10,681 nucleotides of DNA from Candidatus Sifarchaeum marinoarchaea (GCA_016294985.1 JAECRW010000047.1:1-10681); one strand, 5' to 3'; positions 1 through 7,268 are shown, counted from the stretch's first letter. Translations and numbers: made by a program. The notes: generated by a model not told the origin, from the letters alone.

Positions 1-1
1 G

Positions 2-61
2 CAGAACGTTATCGATAGAATTGAAAGATTACTGATTGATGTTTTAAATGAAAATGGATAA
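2..61 (+). CDS. C-terminal end of an unidentified upstream gene (partial)
   Basis: One frame is open from the window edge to a TAA at 59-61 and encodes about 19 residues, ending RIERLLIDVLNENG. The other two + frames stop within 35 bases. The peptide looks like an amphipathic C-terminal helix. It ends 33 bases before the polymerase start, on the same strand, so the two genes may be cotranscribed. Too little is present to name a family, and the open frame could be chance. Confidence 0.45.
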   Translation, partial: QNVIDRIERLLIDVLNENG

Positions 62-94
62 TGTAGATATATAATTGAATCCGAGGAGAAATGA

Positions 95-2701
95 ATGGGG
101 TTTTCAGAAACAACACTTGACCAATTTTTTGAGTCCTATAAGCCACGTAAAAAGAAAGAAAAAACCCCAAAAGAAGATAAAACACTTGATTTAGATTTTA
201 AATTACCTCAAATGACAAAAAAAACAGACTATCTACTTTCAGTTGAATATGATGGAAAGAATAGTTGTGCGGCAGCACGATTTTATGATCCAAGAAAACA
301 TTCAATTTACTTCTGGTACGATAACTCAGAACATCGTCCCTATTGTTTTTCAAATATTCCTATTGACGAATTGAAGAAATATACGAAAATAACAAGGCAT
401 AAGGGATTTCTTGATATACAAATTGCTGAAAAAAAAGATCTTTTACAGGATAGAACTACACAAATGACAAAGATAATAGCCAAAGATCCACTTTCGATAG
501 GCGGGACAACCGGGGCTATTCGAGAGTTGTTACCAGCAGCATGGGAAGCAAATATACCTTATCATAAATGTTACATTGCGGATTTAGAGTTAACACCTGG
601 CTTACTATATGAAGTCACTGATGAGAGACTTAAGAATGTAACAACTGTGCCAGAGAAAATAAAAGATGAAATAAGCCGATTATTTGAAGACGAGCCAAAT
701 GAAGTGAAAGAACTTTTAGCAGAAGATTTACCTCTCTTTTTGTCACCTATACCCGATATAAAACGTGCGGCTATCGATATCGAGGTTATTTCACCTTTTG
801 TAGATGCTATTCCTCGACCTGAACAAGCCAATTTCCCTGTTGGATGTATTTCCATTGTAGCATCAGATGGAACAAAACGAATACTTCTTCTAGATAATAA
901 AGATGTTGAACGTGGAGAAATTCAAGAAAATCTTGAAGGTGTAAGCATTGAATATTTTAATGAAGAAAAGGAACTTATCCGGGAAATCTTTCAGGTTTTC
1001 GATGAATTTCCTGTTATCTTAACTTACAACGGCGATAAGTTCGATTTACTCTATTTGTATAATCGTGCACTCAACCACCTAGGATTTCGACGCGATGAAA
1101 TCCCAATAATTATTAGGAAAGATTTTGTTGCCCTAATGAGAAATTTCCATGTGGATCTATATAGGTTTTTTAATAACCGGGCTGTGCAAATATATGCGTT
1201 TTCTGCAAAATATAAAACTACAGATCTCAATGCTGTAGCCAAAGCGCTGCTGGGCATAGAAAAAATAAAAGTAGAGCAGCCTCTTTCGAAATTACCTCTT
1301 TTAGATTTAGCAAGTTACTGTTATAGAGATGGGGAAATTACCTTAGATCTGACTCGTTACAGTCAGAACCTTGTCTGGAAATTGATAATGTTGCTGATGA
1401 GAATTTCCCATTTGCCACTTGAAGATGTCACACGTCAAGGTGTTTCCTCATGGATTCAAAATCTGTTTTATTATGAACATAGAAAGAAGGGATTTTTGAT
1501 ACCACGACCAAAAGACATTAAGGAGGCAAAAGGGGAAGAGGCTTCGACGCAGGCAATTATCAAAGGAAAGAAATACAAGGGTGCCATTGTCATTGATCCG
1601 GTTCCAGGCGTCCATTTTGACGTAGTAGTGTTAGACTTTGCCTCACTGTATCCTTCCATCATAAAAGTCCATAATCTTAGTTACGAGACCGTAAGGTGTC
1701 CACACGAGGAATGCAAACAAAACATCATACCAGACACAGACCATTGGGTTTGTAAAAAGCAAAGAGGCCTGGCAGGTCTTATTATCGGGTTTCTAAGAGA
1801 CATAAGGTTGAAATGGTTTAAGCCACAGTCAAAAAACAGAATATTAGGCAAGGAAACACAAGAACTCTTCTATGTGGTTCAACAAGCTTTAAAACTGATT
1901 ATTAATGCCTTCTACGGCGTCTTTGGCGCAGAACACTTCCCCTTATACTGCCTGCCTGTAGCTGAAAGTACAACAGCTCTTGGGAGATATATCATCACAC
2001 AAACTATCGAAAAGGCTCAGAAGATGGGTATCTCTGTTATCTATGGAGATACGGACAGCGTTTTCATAGAAAATCCCTCAGAGTCACAAATCGAAGAACT
2101 TACACAATGGTGCCAACAAACACTTGATATCGATTTAGACATTGACAAGATCTATAGATATGTTGCTCTTTCAGAGAGGAAAAAGAATTATTTAGGCGTA
2201 TATGAAAGCGGCTCTGTGGATATTAAAGGACTAACAGGTAAAAAGCGTCATACACCATTATTCCTTCAAGACGCCTTTTTTGAAATGATGAATGTGCTTT
2301 CTGAAGTGAAAGTTCAAGATGACTTCGAAACAGCTAGGAATCAGATAAGAACGATAGTAAAGACATGCTTAGATAAATTGAAGAATTTAGAGTATTCTTT
2401 AGAAGAGTTGGCTTTTCGTGTCCAGATGACTAGATATCTGAAAAGTTATCAAAAAACGACGCCACAACACGTGAAAGCTGCAAGATTGTTAGATAGAGAT
2501 GTCCAGCCAGGTAGCATTATTTCGTTTGTAAAAGTGAAGGGAGATCCTGGTGTAAAACCTATAGAAATAGCTTCGATTGATGAAATAGATACAGAGAAAT
2601 ACAAAAAAGCGGTAGAATCTACCTTTGTGCAAGTACTTGATGCATTAAATATAGATTTTGGATCTATTATTGGTATCAGAAGACTAGACCTTTTCATGTA
2701 A
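95..2701 (+). CDS. polB: Family B replicative DNA polymerase, crenarchaeal PolB1 type
   Basis: An 868-residue DNA-dependent DNA polymerase with 3'-5' proofreading, close to the usual length for archaeal PolB1. Exonuclease motifs are intact: Exo I DIE (Asp228, Glu230), Exo II NGDKFD (312-317), and Exo III Tyr408-x3-Asp412. The YKGA switch motif between the two activities is present. Polymerase motifs are intact: A DFASLYPS (514-521, metal ligand Asp514), B with Lys600, Asn604 and YG 607-608, and C YGDTDS (650-655). These match what I recall of Sulfolobus PolB1, including the NLSYETV and TPQHVKAA blocks. Between motifs A and B lies C535-x4-C540-x9-H550-x2-C553, a possible small metal site. The N-terminus has a PCNA-binding-like stretch, TLDQFF (7-12). 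GAGGAG at 83-88 sits six bases before ATG 95, fixing the start. TAA is followed at once by a second in-frame TAA. Confidence 0.97.
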   Translation: MGFSETTLDQFFESYKPRKKKEKTPKEDKTLDLDFKLPQMTKKTDYLLSVEYDGKNSCAAARFYDPRKHSIYFWYDNSEHRPYCFSNIPIDELKKYTKITRHKGFLDIQIAEKKDLLQDRTTQMTKIIAKDPLSIGGTTGAIRELLPAAWEANIPYHKCYIADLELTPGLLYEVTDERLKNVTTVPEKIKDEISRLFEDEPNEVKELLAEDLPLFLSPIPDIKRAAIDIEVISPFVDAIPRPEQANFPVGCISIVASDGTKRILLLDNKDVERGEIQENLEGVSIEYFNEEKELIREIFQVFDEFPVILTYNGDKFDLLYLYNRALNHLGFRRDEIPIIIRKDFVALMRNFHVDLYRFFNNRAVQIYAFSAKYKTTDLNAVAKALLGIEKIKVEQPLSKLPLLDLASYCYRDGEITLDLTRYSQNLVWKLIMLLMRISHLPLEDVTRQGVSSWIQNLFYYEHRKKGFLIPRPKDIKEAKGEEASTQAIIKGKKYKGAIVIDPVPGVHFDVVVLDFASLYPSIIKVHNLSYETVRCPHEECKQNIIPDTDHWVCKKQRGLAGLIIGFLRDIRLKWFKPQSKNRILGKETQELFYVVQQALKLIINAFYGVFGAEHFPLYCLPVAESTTALGRYIITQTIEKAQKMGISVIYGDTDSVFIENPSESQIEELTQWCQQTLDIDLDIDKIYRYVALSERKKNYLGVYESGSVDIKGLTGKKRHTPLFLQDAFFEMMNVLSEVKVQDDFETARNQIRTIVKTCLDKLKNLEYSLEELAFRVQMTRYLKSYQKTTPQHVKAARLLDRDVQPGSIISFVKVKGDPGVKPIEIASIDEIDTEKYKKAVESTFVQVLDALNIDFGSIIGIRRLDLFM

Positions 2702-2765
2702 TAAAGATGGAAAATGTTAAATCTAAGGAATGCATAGTTCTCATGTGAGTTGTTTTTGTCTTAAA

Positions 2766-2772
2766 GGTGATC
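2766..2772 (+). promoter_or_regulatory. Ribosome binding site deciding the 2775 start
   Basis: GGTGATC matches the archaeal 16S 3' end (GATCACC) and ends two bases before ATG 2775. The core GGTG is five bases from the ATG. It favours 2775 over the in-frame ATG at 2730. Confidence 0.6.
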
Positions 2773-2774
2773 TT

Positions 2775-3785
2775 ATGGAACTCCGTGAAATCTTAACGAG
2801 AGGACATATCCCCGTGCTTGATCCTTACATGTTAAATGAGACCTCTGACGAATTTTTTGCGCGCTATGGCAGTTTTCTTGAGCGTATTGCCTTGATGGCG
2901 AAGAGAGACACAGGATATACACTCTATAGAAGCATGAGTGCTCCCACCGATGATAAATATTCTGAATTTTTCTCTTCCTTTACCCAGATTGCCTCAGATA
3001 TCGCCATTGATGTTTACGCCATTGTTTCAACCTTTGTTGATAAGTACTTTTCTAGTGATCCAAAATACGGTGCATACAGATCTGGAATCACCCGGAATCC
3101 CGTAGGTACGTTCGTATGCCCTGTTCAGGAAAGTTACTGGAAATATCTTATGGCTGTGATCAAAGAAATCTTGAATTTTCCAATAAACGGCCTAATATTG
3201 ATGGACAATCAATTTGCAAGACAAGAATTTTGTTTTTGTGAAGCATGCCGCAAAGAATTTTCAGAGCTTACAAACTTAGAGAGAGAATTCGTTTTTGATA
3301 CTATAGTTAGTGACCCCGATGTTCTTAATCAATGGTATGAATGGCGGGTTGAAAAAATAACCACCTTCCTTTCAAATACCACAAAAGGTATCCGAGAATT
3401 AAATCCAGATATCGAGATCCTTATAACTGTTGATATAGACCCCGAAACAGATTATATTGAGGGCGCTAAAAAACACTTCGGACAAGATGTGATGAAATTA
3501 TCGGATATTGCAGATCAGTTATTACTTAATATTTTACCATTCACCCCTACGCTTCCACAGCCTGGATCCCCAGATTATCAGCGAGTCATCACAGAACTGG
3601 AGTTTACAAGCGACCTTCATCGCATCGGCCGAAAGTATAGTATATTTAATTGGGGCGTTACCGACGCGGAAATCGAAACTCTAGAAAAAATGAAAGCAGA
3701 AATTAAAGCGACGTATCTATTTCTTTTAGATGACTACCCAGAAACTTATAAGGAGCGGCGAGAAATCCATCTCGGTCTAATTTAG
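2775..3785 (+). CDS. Predicted TIM-barrel glycosyl-hydrolase-like protein
   Basis: A 336-residue protein that I place only loosely in the hypothetical glycosyl hydrolase (COG1649/GHL-like) TIM-barrel group. The evidence is the alternation of hydrophobic strands and helices and the central segment LILMDNQFA followed by FCFCEACRKEF (Cys153, Cys155, Cys158). In such barrels a strand ending in an Asp motif, followed by a Cys-rich loop, is common. No signal peptide or membrane segment is visible, so it is probably cytoplasmic. The start is ATG 2775, preceded by GGTGATC (2766-2772). An in-frame ATG at 2730 would add 15 Cys/Ser-rich residues but has no well-spaced ribosome site. It lies 73 bases after polB on the same strand and may be cotranscribed. 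Substrate and catalytic acids cannot be named from the sequence; the family call is tentative. Confidence 0.85.
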   Translation: MELREILTRGHIPVLDPYMLNETSDEFFARYGSFLERIALMAKRDTGYTLYRSMSAPTDDKYSEFFSSFTQIASDIAIDVYAIVSTFVDKYFSSDPKYGAYRSGITRNPVGTFVCPVQESYWKYLMAVIKEILNFPINGLILMDNQFARQEFCFCEACRKEFSELTNLEREFVFDTIVSDPDVLNQWYEWRVEKITTFLSNTTKGIRELNPDIEILITVDIDPETDYIEGAKKHFGQDVMKLSDIADQLLLNILPFTPTLPQPGSPDYQRVITELEFTSDLHRIGRKYSIFNWGVTDAEIETLEKMKAEIKATYLFLLDDYPETYKERREIHLGLI

Positions 3786-3856
3786 CAAATTATAATGTCC
3801 GCGAATTATAAAAAAACGATAAATCATTTGCGCCACCCTTTCTAATGAAATTTGAG

Positions 3857-3911
3857 CCCCGCTGGATTTTTAATTTTGTGAGAACAGAATTAGTCAGCTA
3901 AGGGGTTTTTT
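3857..3911 (+). terminator. Candidate hairpin plus T-run terminator after the glycosidase-like gene
   Basis: CCCCGCTG (3857-3864) can pair with CAGC (3895-3898) and GGGG (3902-3905), with a three-base TAA bulge and a loop of about 30 bases. Six T residues follow (3906-3911). It lies in the gap between two convergent genes. On the opposite strand the A-run at 3809-3815 gives a seven-base U-run that could end the zinc-ribbon gene. Archaeal termination needs mainly the T-run, so the hairpin may be incidental. Confidence 0.35.
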
Positions 3912-3945
3912 AAACGTTTAGTTGAGATGAAAGAATGTAATAGTC

Positions 3946-4590
3946 TCAAAGTTCTGCTCCACAACGAGAACAATATTTATCGTCAGGAGTATTGCGTTTT
4001 TTACAACGTGGGCATCTTCTAGAGTAATTTATATGACGTAAACCGGTTTCTGTTGAGGGAGGGACATTTTTTCTGCCATAACGAACGTCGCTTTCAAAAT
4101 TATGTCCTGAAAGAAATTCCTTGAAGAAATCCTCTGTATTTTCTTTTTCTGAAGTTGACTCATTATTTGGTGTACCAAAAAAAGATGAAAGATCTACATC
4201 ATTGTTAATACGAGACGGAGAGGTCTCAGTATATGTAGAATGTGAATACGAGGGTGTAAGCTCAAGGAATTGTAAATGCACCTCTTCTTTAATTCGAGAA
4301 TAATCTTTTAGCGAGATATTTAGCATTTTTAGTGCAGCATCCCTTTTATCACATTCTTGAGTCCTAGGACAACAATACGCTAAGCTATGGTAACATAAGA
4401 GTGAAAACGCGTTTTTTCTTGTGGATCTATAAAGAGGTTCAACAGGTATATCGTTAAGTATAAGTTGTGCGTTTTCTGGATCAAAAGAAAGTGCACCGAA
4501 TTTATTAAGTGTCTCAAGAAGCTTTATAGCTGGATAGGCCTTTCCATTAATAATTACGCTTCCATCAACTTCAATTTCAGATTGTGTCAT
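3946..4590 (-). CDS. Cys-rich protein with C-terminal zinc ribbon, last gene of the E2-E1-ATPase string
   Basis: A 214-residue protein I do not recognise. It has three visible parts. Residues 1-60 read as short strands and a helix, with INGKAYP, then KLLETLNK, then AQLILNDIPV, a pattern that could be a small beta-grasp-like or other alpha/beta fold. Residues 61-108 hold C66-x-H68-x4-CC(73-74)-x5-C80 followed by a charged helical stretch, a likely second metal site. Residues 110-190 are low-complexity, rich in Ser, Thr, Asn and Glu, and probably disordered. The tail CPRC(193-196)-x10-CSRC(207-210) is a classic zinc ribbon. This layout suggests an adaptor that binds a protein or nucleic acid, not an enzyme. 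It follows the CooC-type gene by 146 bases on the same strand. The ribosome site is weak (GGCGA). No diglycine tail is present, so it is not a mature ubiquitin-like modifier as encoded. Confidence 0.85.
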   Translation of the reverse strand: MTQSEIEVDGSVIINGKAYPAIKLLETLNKFGALSFDPENAQLILNDIPVEPLYRSTRKNAFSLLCYHSLAYCCPRTQECDKRDAALKMLNISLKDYSRIKEEVHLQFLELTPSYSHSTYTETSPSRINNDVDLSSFFGTPNNESTSEKENTEDFFKEFLSGHNFESDVRYGRKNVPPSTETGLRHINYSRRCPRCKKRNTPDDKYCSRCGAEL

Positions 4591-4625
4591 TTTTGTCGCC
4601 GTAAAAAAGTGAGGGGGATGGAAAT

Positions 4626-4656
4626 CTTTAATATTCGTATTATCTAAGACAATACG
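4626..4656 (-). promoter_or_regulatory. Operator-like palindrome next to a TATA-like box upstream of the zinc-ribbon gene
   Basis: Arms CGTATT (4636-4641) and AATACG (4651-4656), with inner TCT/AGA around a central A, give a 21-base dyad with nine of ten pairs matching. On the - strand the next bases, ATATTAAAG (4634-4626), resemble a TATA box about 40 bases before the start codon at 4590. A dyad abutting a TATA box is a common operator position in archaea. No T-run follows, which argues against a terminator. Confidence 0.4.
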
Positions 4657-4736
4657 TTAAGGTATACACCAAAATCTAATCATTCTTAAGATCTGCGGAT
4701 GTTAAATCGTAGGTTTACTGAATGAATTTTAGTTCA

Positions 4737-5525
4737 CTATGGAGCAAGTCGCTTTTCAAGTGTGTATTTGATTTTTTTAATCGCAAGGAGTGCTGGGCTT
4801 TCAGGTGCAAAGTCAATAGGTGCTATTCCTTTTATATCGGATTCAATAATTGATGGATCTCTAGGAATGATACCCAATAATTCTAAGTCAAACTCAGTCG
4901 AAGCATTTACTATAAAGTTCTCTTCTTGCTCGTTAGAAATTCTATTCCCCACAACATAACGGCGAGGAACGGCAAGGCTTGCTCCTAAAGAATTAATTCT
5001 TCTCGCCAGATCTAATGATCTAGTTCCGGGTTCCACGACAGTTATCATCGAATCTACACCTTTACTTGTGCCTCTCCCTAAATGCTCAAGACCCGCGTAG
5101 AAATCTATTATTACAATTTCATCCCGTTTTAGTATGATATGGCTTAGTAATGCGCGTAAAAGAGCACTTTCTGGGCAAATACAACCGCCTCCAGCAGTCT
5201 CGATAGTTCCTAGTACGATAAGTTTTGCTCCATCCCTTGAAATATGAAATCTTTCAGGTATATCATCAACTCGCGGATTCAGAACAAACATCCCTGATGT
5301 CCCTGCAGGAACTCCTGTCCTCTCTTCAATGAGTTCTTTCATTTCGCCAATTGGAGTAGGAAGTTCAGTTTTAGGAATACCCATTGTTGCATGCAGATTC
5401 ATATTAGGGTCTGCATCAACGGCAAGAACATTTTTTCCATCGTTTGCAAACAACCTTGCCAAAGTTCCTGCCAAAAAGGTCTTACCTACACCACCTTTGC
5501 CAACGATAGCTAATTTAAAAGACAT
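4737..5525 (-). CDS. CooC-type P-loop ATPase (MinD/NifH-like SIMIBI class)
   Basis: A 262-residue dimerising ATPase of the CooC family, whose founding members load nickel into carbon monoxide dehydrogenase. It has the deviant Walker A KGGVGKT (10-16), switch I VDADPN (36-41), and the family's metal-binding Cys pair C115-x-C117 in GGGCICPES. The Walker B/switch II region DFYAGLEHLGRGT (141-153) is the CooC-type AGxEHLGRG block, and VVEPGTRSLDLA (163-174) and the GNR (193-195) nucleotide-base motif follow. Length fits the family. GGAAGGAA (5531-5538) lies five bases before ATG 5525. It starts 46 bases after the E1 gene, the tightest spacing in this string. No CODH subunit is nearby, so a role in CODH maturation is not supported locally; it could be a paralogue serving the E1/E2 system or a housekeeping maturase placed here by chance. 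Confidence 0.92.
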   Translation of the reverse strand: MSFKLAIVGKGGVGKTFLAGTLARLFANDGKNVLAVDADPNMNLHATMGIPKTELPTPIGEMKELIEERTGVPAGTSGMFVLNPRVDDIPERFHISRDGAKLIVLGTIETAGGGCICPESALLRALLSHIILKRDEIVIIDFYAGLEHLGRGTSKGVDSMITVVEPGTRSLDLARRINSLGASLAVPRRYVVGNRISNEQEENFIVNASTEFDLELLGIIPRDPSIIESDIKGIAPIDFAPESPALLAIKKIKYTLEKRLAP

Positions 5526-5571
5526 GAGATTTCCTTCCGATTAACCTTGATTCTAGAATAAGATAATGGTA

Positions 5572-6582
5572 TCAAACAAAATCAGGAGTTAAGACAACGC
5601 GAACTCGTATCGGTTTCGCCACAGTCGAATCTATAACAAAGATCGGCGCATGCTCTGATATTTCCGCTTCAGTAATCGTCATTTCGTCATCAACTATCTT
5701 TGTTCCTACGATCATTGTAGGATCAGCGAGACCGTAGATCAATGCAATTCGCCGCCGTAATTCCCCTATTTTTTCATCTCGCTCTACGAAATATCTTAAT
5801 TCATCAAGTTTCCACTTTTCACCACATACAAAACAATCTAATCTTCTTTTAAGTTCAATTTTTGTAAATTCTTCTGAAAGACCATCATAAAAGAGATACC
5901 CAATTGGAGTCCCTAGACCTAGTAATAGTTTCACTATTTCTTGACTCATAATTCCTCCAATTACGGCTGAAACCGTACCGACAGATGGAAACACTTCCTT
6001 TTGTTCATCCCTCTCCTTTTTCCTCGGTTCTCCTGGGAGAGTACATACCTGCTGTAATCGGTTTTCGGGAATTAGAGGTTGGCACTCAAGGCATGCGGAA
6101 TCTGACCCAGAGATAATTACTTGTACATGTCCAAAGAATTCGTAAAGACCAGCGTCAATCAATGGTTTTTCAACTGATATACACATAGAATTTAGCCAGC
6201 GACGCGCTTCAAATGTGTCGAGGCTTGACACTATTAGATCACAGGATGAATAAACACTTTCGGGAATGTCTTCGATTTTTTGGTTAAATGTAATTACATC
6301 GATAGAAGGATTAAGAGTTTTAAGGCGTTCTTTTGCAACTAAAGCTTTCGATTTTCCAATATCTTCATTACGAAACAGCCATTGACGATTTAAATTTGTA
6401 AGTTCTACTGTATCGAAATCAACAATGATTAATTTACCAATACCCATCATTGTTAAAATTTCTGCCACAACACAACCAAGCGCCCCGATTCCAGCGAGAA
6501 ATACAGTAGCGTTAGAAATTTTATTTTGATCCCAATTCGGCATAATGGTTTGCCTATGGTATCTATCGTTATTCGCATTCAT
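5572..6582 (-). CDS. E1-like ubiquitin-activating enzyme (ThiF/MoeB/UBA family) with C-terminal extension
   Basis: A 336-residue adenylating enzyme that should activate the C-terminus of a ubiquitin-like protein with ATP and pass it to a thioester. The Rossmann ATP site is GIGALG (31-36), followed by acidic VDFDTVE (54-60), LNRQ (64-67), GKSK (76-79) and SSLDTFEAR (119-127). Two CxxC pairs, C164/C167 and C250/C253, form the structural zinc site typical of MoeB and UBA proteins. Cys180 sits in CTLPGEP, which resembles the CTL/CTI-x-x-x-P catalytic-Cys context of eukaryotic Uba1 and UBA3. The SVGTVSAVIGGIMSQEIVK helix (200-218) is standard. Residues 270-336 extend beyond a MoeB-like core and look like an E2-binding ubiquitin-fold domain. 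It lies between the E2 gene (80 bases upstream) and the CooC-type ATPase (46 bases downstream). The ATG at 6582 has no strong ribosome site. Confidence 0.94.
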   Translation of the reverse strand: MNANNDRYHRQTIMPNWDQNKISNATVFLAGIGALGCVVAEILTMMGIGKLIIVDFDTVELTNLNRQWLFRNEDIGKSKALVAKERLKTLNPSIDVITFNQKIEDIPESVYSSCDLIVSSLDTFEARRWLNSMCISVEKPLIDAGLYEFFGHVQVIISGSDSACLECQPLIPENRLQQVCTLPGEPRKKERDEQKEVFPSVGTVSAVIGGIMSQEIVKLLLGLGTPIGYLFYDGLSEEFTKIELKRRLDCFVCGEKWKLDELRYFVERDEKIGELRRRIALIYGLADPTMIVGTKIVDDEMTITEAEISEHAPIFVIDSTVAKPIRVRVVLTPDFV

Positions 6583-6600
6583 TCTAGACCATCAAATTAG

Positions 6601-6610
6601 CAATTATAAA
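6601..6610 (-). promoter_or_regulatory. TATA-like box upstream of the E1 gene
   Basis: TTTATAATTG on the - strand is centred about 24 bases before ATG 6582. That spacing would place transcription initiation at or very near the start codon, which fits the lack of a strong ribosome site (a leaderless message). A second AT-rich box, TTTAAAAAATAG, lies near 6644-6655. Either would let E1 be transcribed separately from E2. Confidence 0.35.
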
Positions 6611-6662
6611 GAACTACGGAATAAGATGAGAAAAAATATACAACTATTTTTTAAAGGTTTTA

Positions 6663-7124
6663 TTATCTTTGCAGTTTTTCCCAAGTAGCATTTCGCTCAA
6701 TATAGTCTTTGACTGTTTTTTTGAAGCGTTCTAGATCATTTTCCATCTGGTTTGCAGCAGAAGTATTTAGAGGATCATTCGGATTCGGCGCCGCCAATAA
6801 GATTCTAAGCGTCTCAATAACATCAACTAAGCTAGTTGAGGGCGACCAATCTTTACCCAGAATGCCAACACAGACTTTTTGCTTGAAAATATTGGGATGC
6901 CAGATTTCTGTGAGCCACCTCACTGCTGGAGGTGCAAAAGGAAATTTTCTAGGGATTTCAATTTCGATCTCAAAGACGCCACCTTCGTACAATTCAGTAC
7001 CAATGATGAATCCTCGCCATTTGCGAATATCCCCTTTTTCCGGTTTAAAACCAGGTTCTTCGCTTTTGACATGTTTTGCCTCATAAGCCAGTCGGGCCCA
7101 ATAATCTTCATCGCTTAAGCTCAA
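6663..7124 (-). CDS. E2 ubiquitin-conjugating enzyme (UBC fold)
   Basis: A 153-residue single-domain E2, the standard length, that should accept a ubiquitin-like protein from E1 on its catalytic cysteine. The core reads in canonical order: IPRKFPFAPP (57-66) for the P-x(4)-P-x-x-P-P turn, HPN at 76-78 with the oxyanion Asn78, catalytic Cys85 in KVCVGILGKDWSP, and LLAAPNPNDPLN (109-120) leading into the C-terminal helices. All residues expected for thioester transfer are present, so this is an active E2 and not a UEV-type variant. The start is TTG at 7124: an in-frame TAA lies directly before it, no Met occurs before residue 127, and AGAGGG (7130-7135) is well placed. It is the first gene of the four-gene string and is divergent from the ATP-grasp gene. 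Similar E2-E1 pairs are known from Caldiarchaeum and Asgard archaea. Confidence 0.95.
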   Translation of the reverse strand: MSLSDEDYWARLAYEAKHVKSEEPGFKPEKGDIRKWRGFIIGTELYEGGVFEIEIEIPRKFPFAPPAVRWLTEIWHPNIFKQKVCVGILGKDWSPSTSLVDVIETLRILLAAPNPNDPLNTSAANQMENDLERFKKTVKDYIERNATWEKLQR

Positions 7125-7268
7125 TTAATCCCTCTAGTTATCTAGATTCAATTATTAATCTTTGAGACTGTTGTCCCTTAAGTATATCCTCTAATTATGC
7201 TAATATATTGAACAACAATTACTTTGTTATGAAGATTTCGTTTGAGTCTAAATCTCTGTGTGAAGATA
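7125..7268. promoter_or_regulatory. Divergent promoter region between E2 and the ATP-grasp gene
   Basis: This gap must hold promoters for both directions. For the + strand, TAATATATTG (7201-7210) is a plausible TATA box, placing initiation in the 7230s. For the - strand, the ATATACTT stretch (about 7180-7187) would give E2 a leader of roughly 30 bases that contains its ribosome site. No clear shared operator dyad was seen. Confidence 0.35.
7130..7135 (-). promoter_or_regulatory. Ribosome binding site deciding the TTG start of E2
   Basis: AGAGGG on the - strand ends five bases before TTG 7124. With the in-frame stop immediately upstream of that TTG, it leaves 7124 as the only reasonable start. 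Confidence 0.55.

Noticed and set aside
571..855. A 94-codon open frame antisense to the polymerase
   Set aside because: It is Ser-rich with no motif and lies wholly inside the intact polB coding sequence.
2730..2774. An upstream ATG that would extend the glycosidase-like protein by 15 residues
   Set aside because: The AGG before it is too close to act as a ribosome site, whereas GGTGATC is well placed for ATG 2775.
4174..4200. A PCNA-binding-like DVDLSSFF stretch in the zinc-ribbon protein
   Set aside because: The first-position Gln is missing and the stretch lies in low-complexity sequence where such matches arise by chance.
4737..5525. Reading the CooC-type gene as evidence for a CODH/acetyl-CoA synthase locus here
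   Set aside because: No CODH, ACS or corrinoid protein gene is present anywhere in the window.
6709..7086. A 125-codon open frame on the + strand, antisense to E2
   Set aside because: The E2 frame explains the sequence with a full set of family motifs; the antisense product has no recognisable motif.
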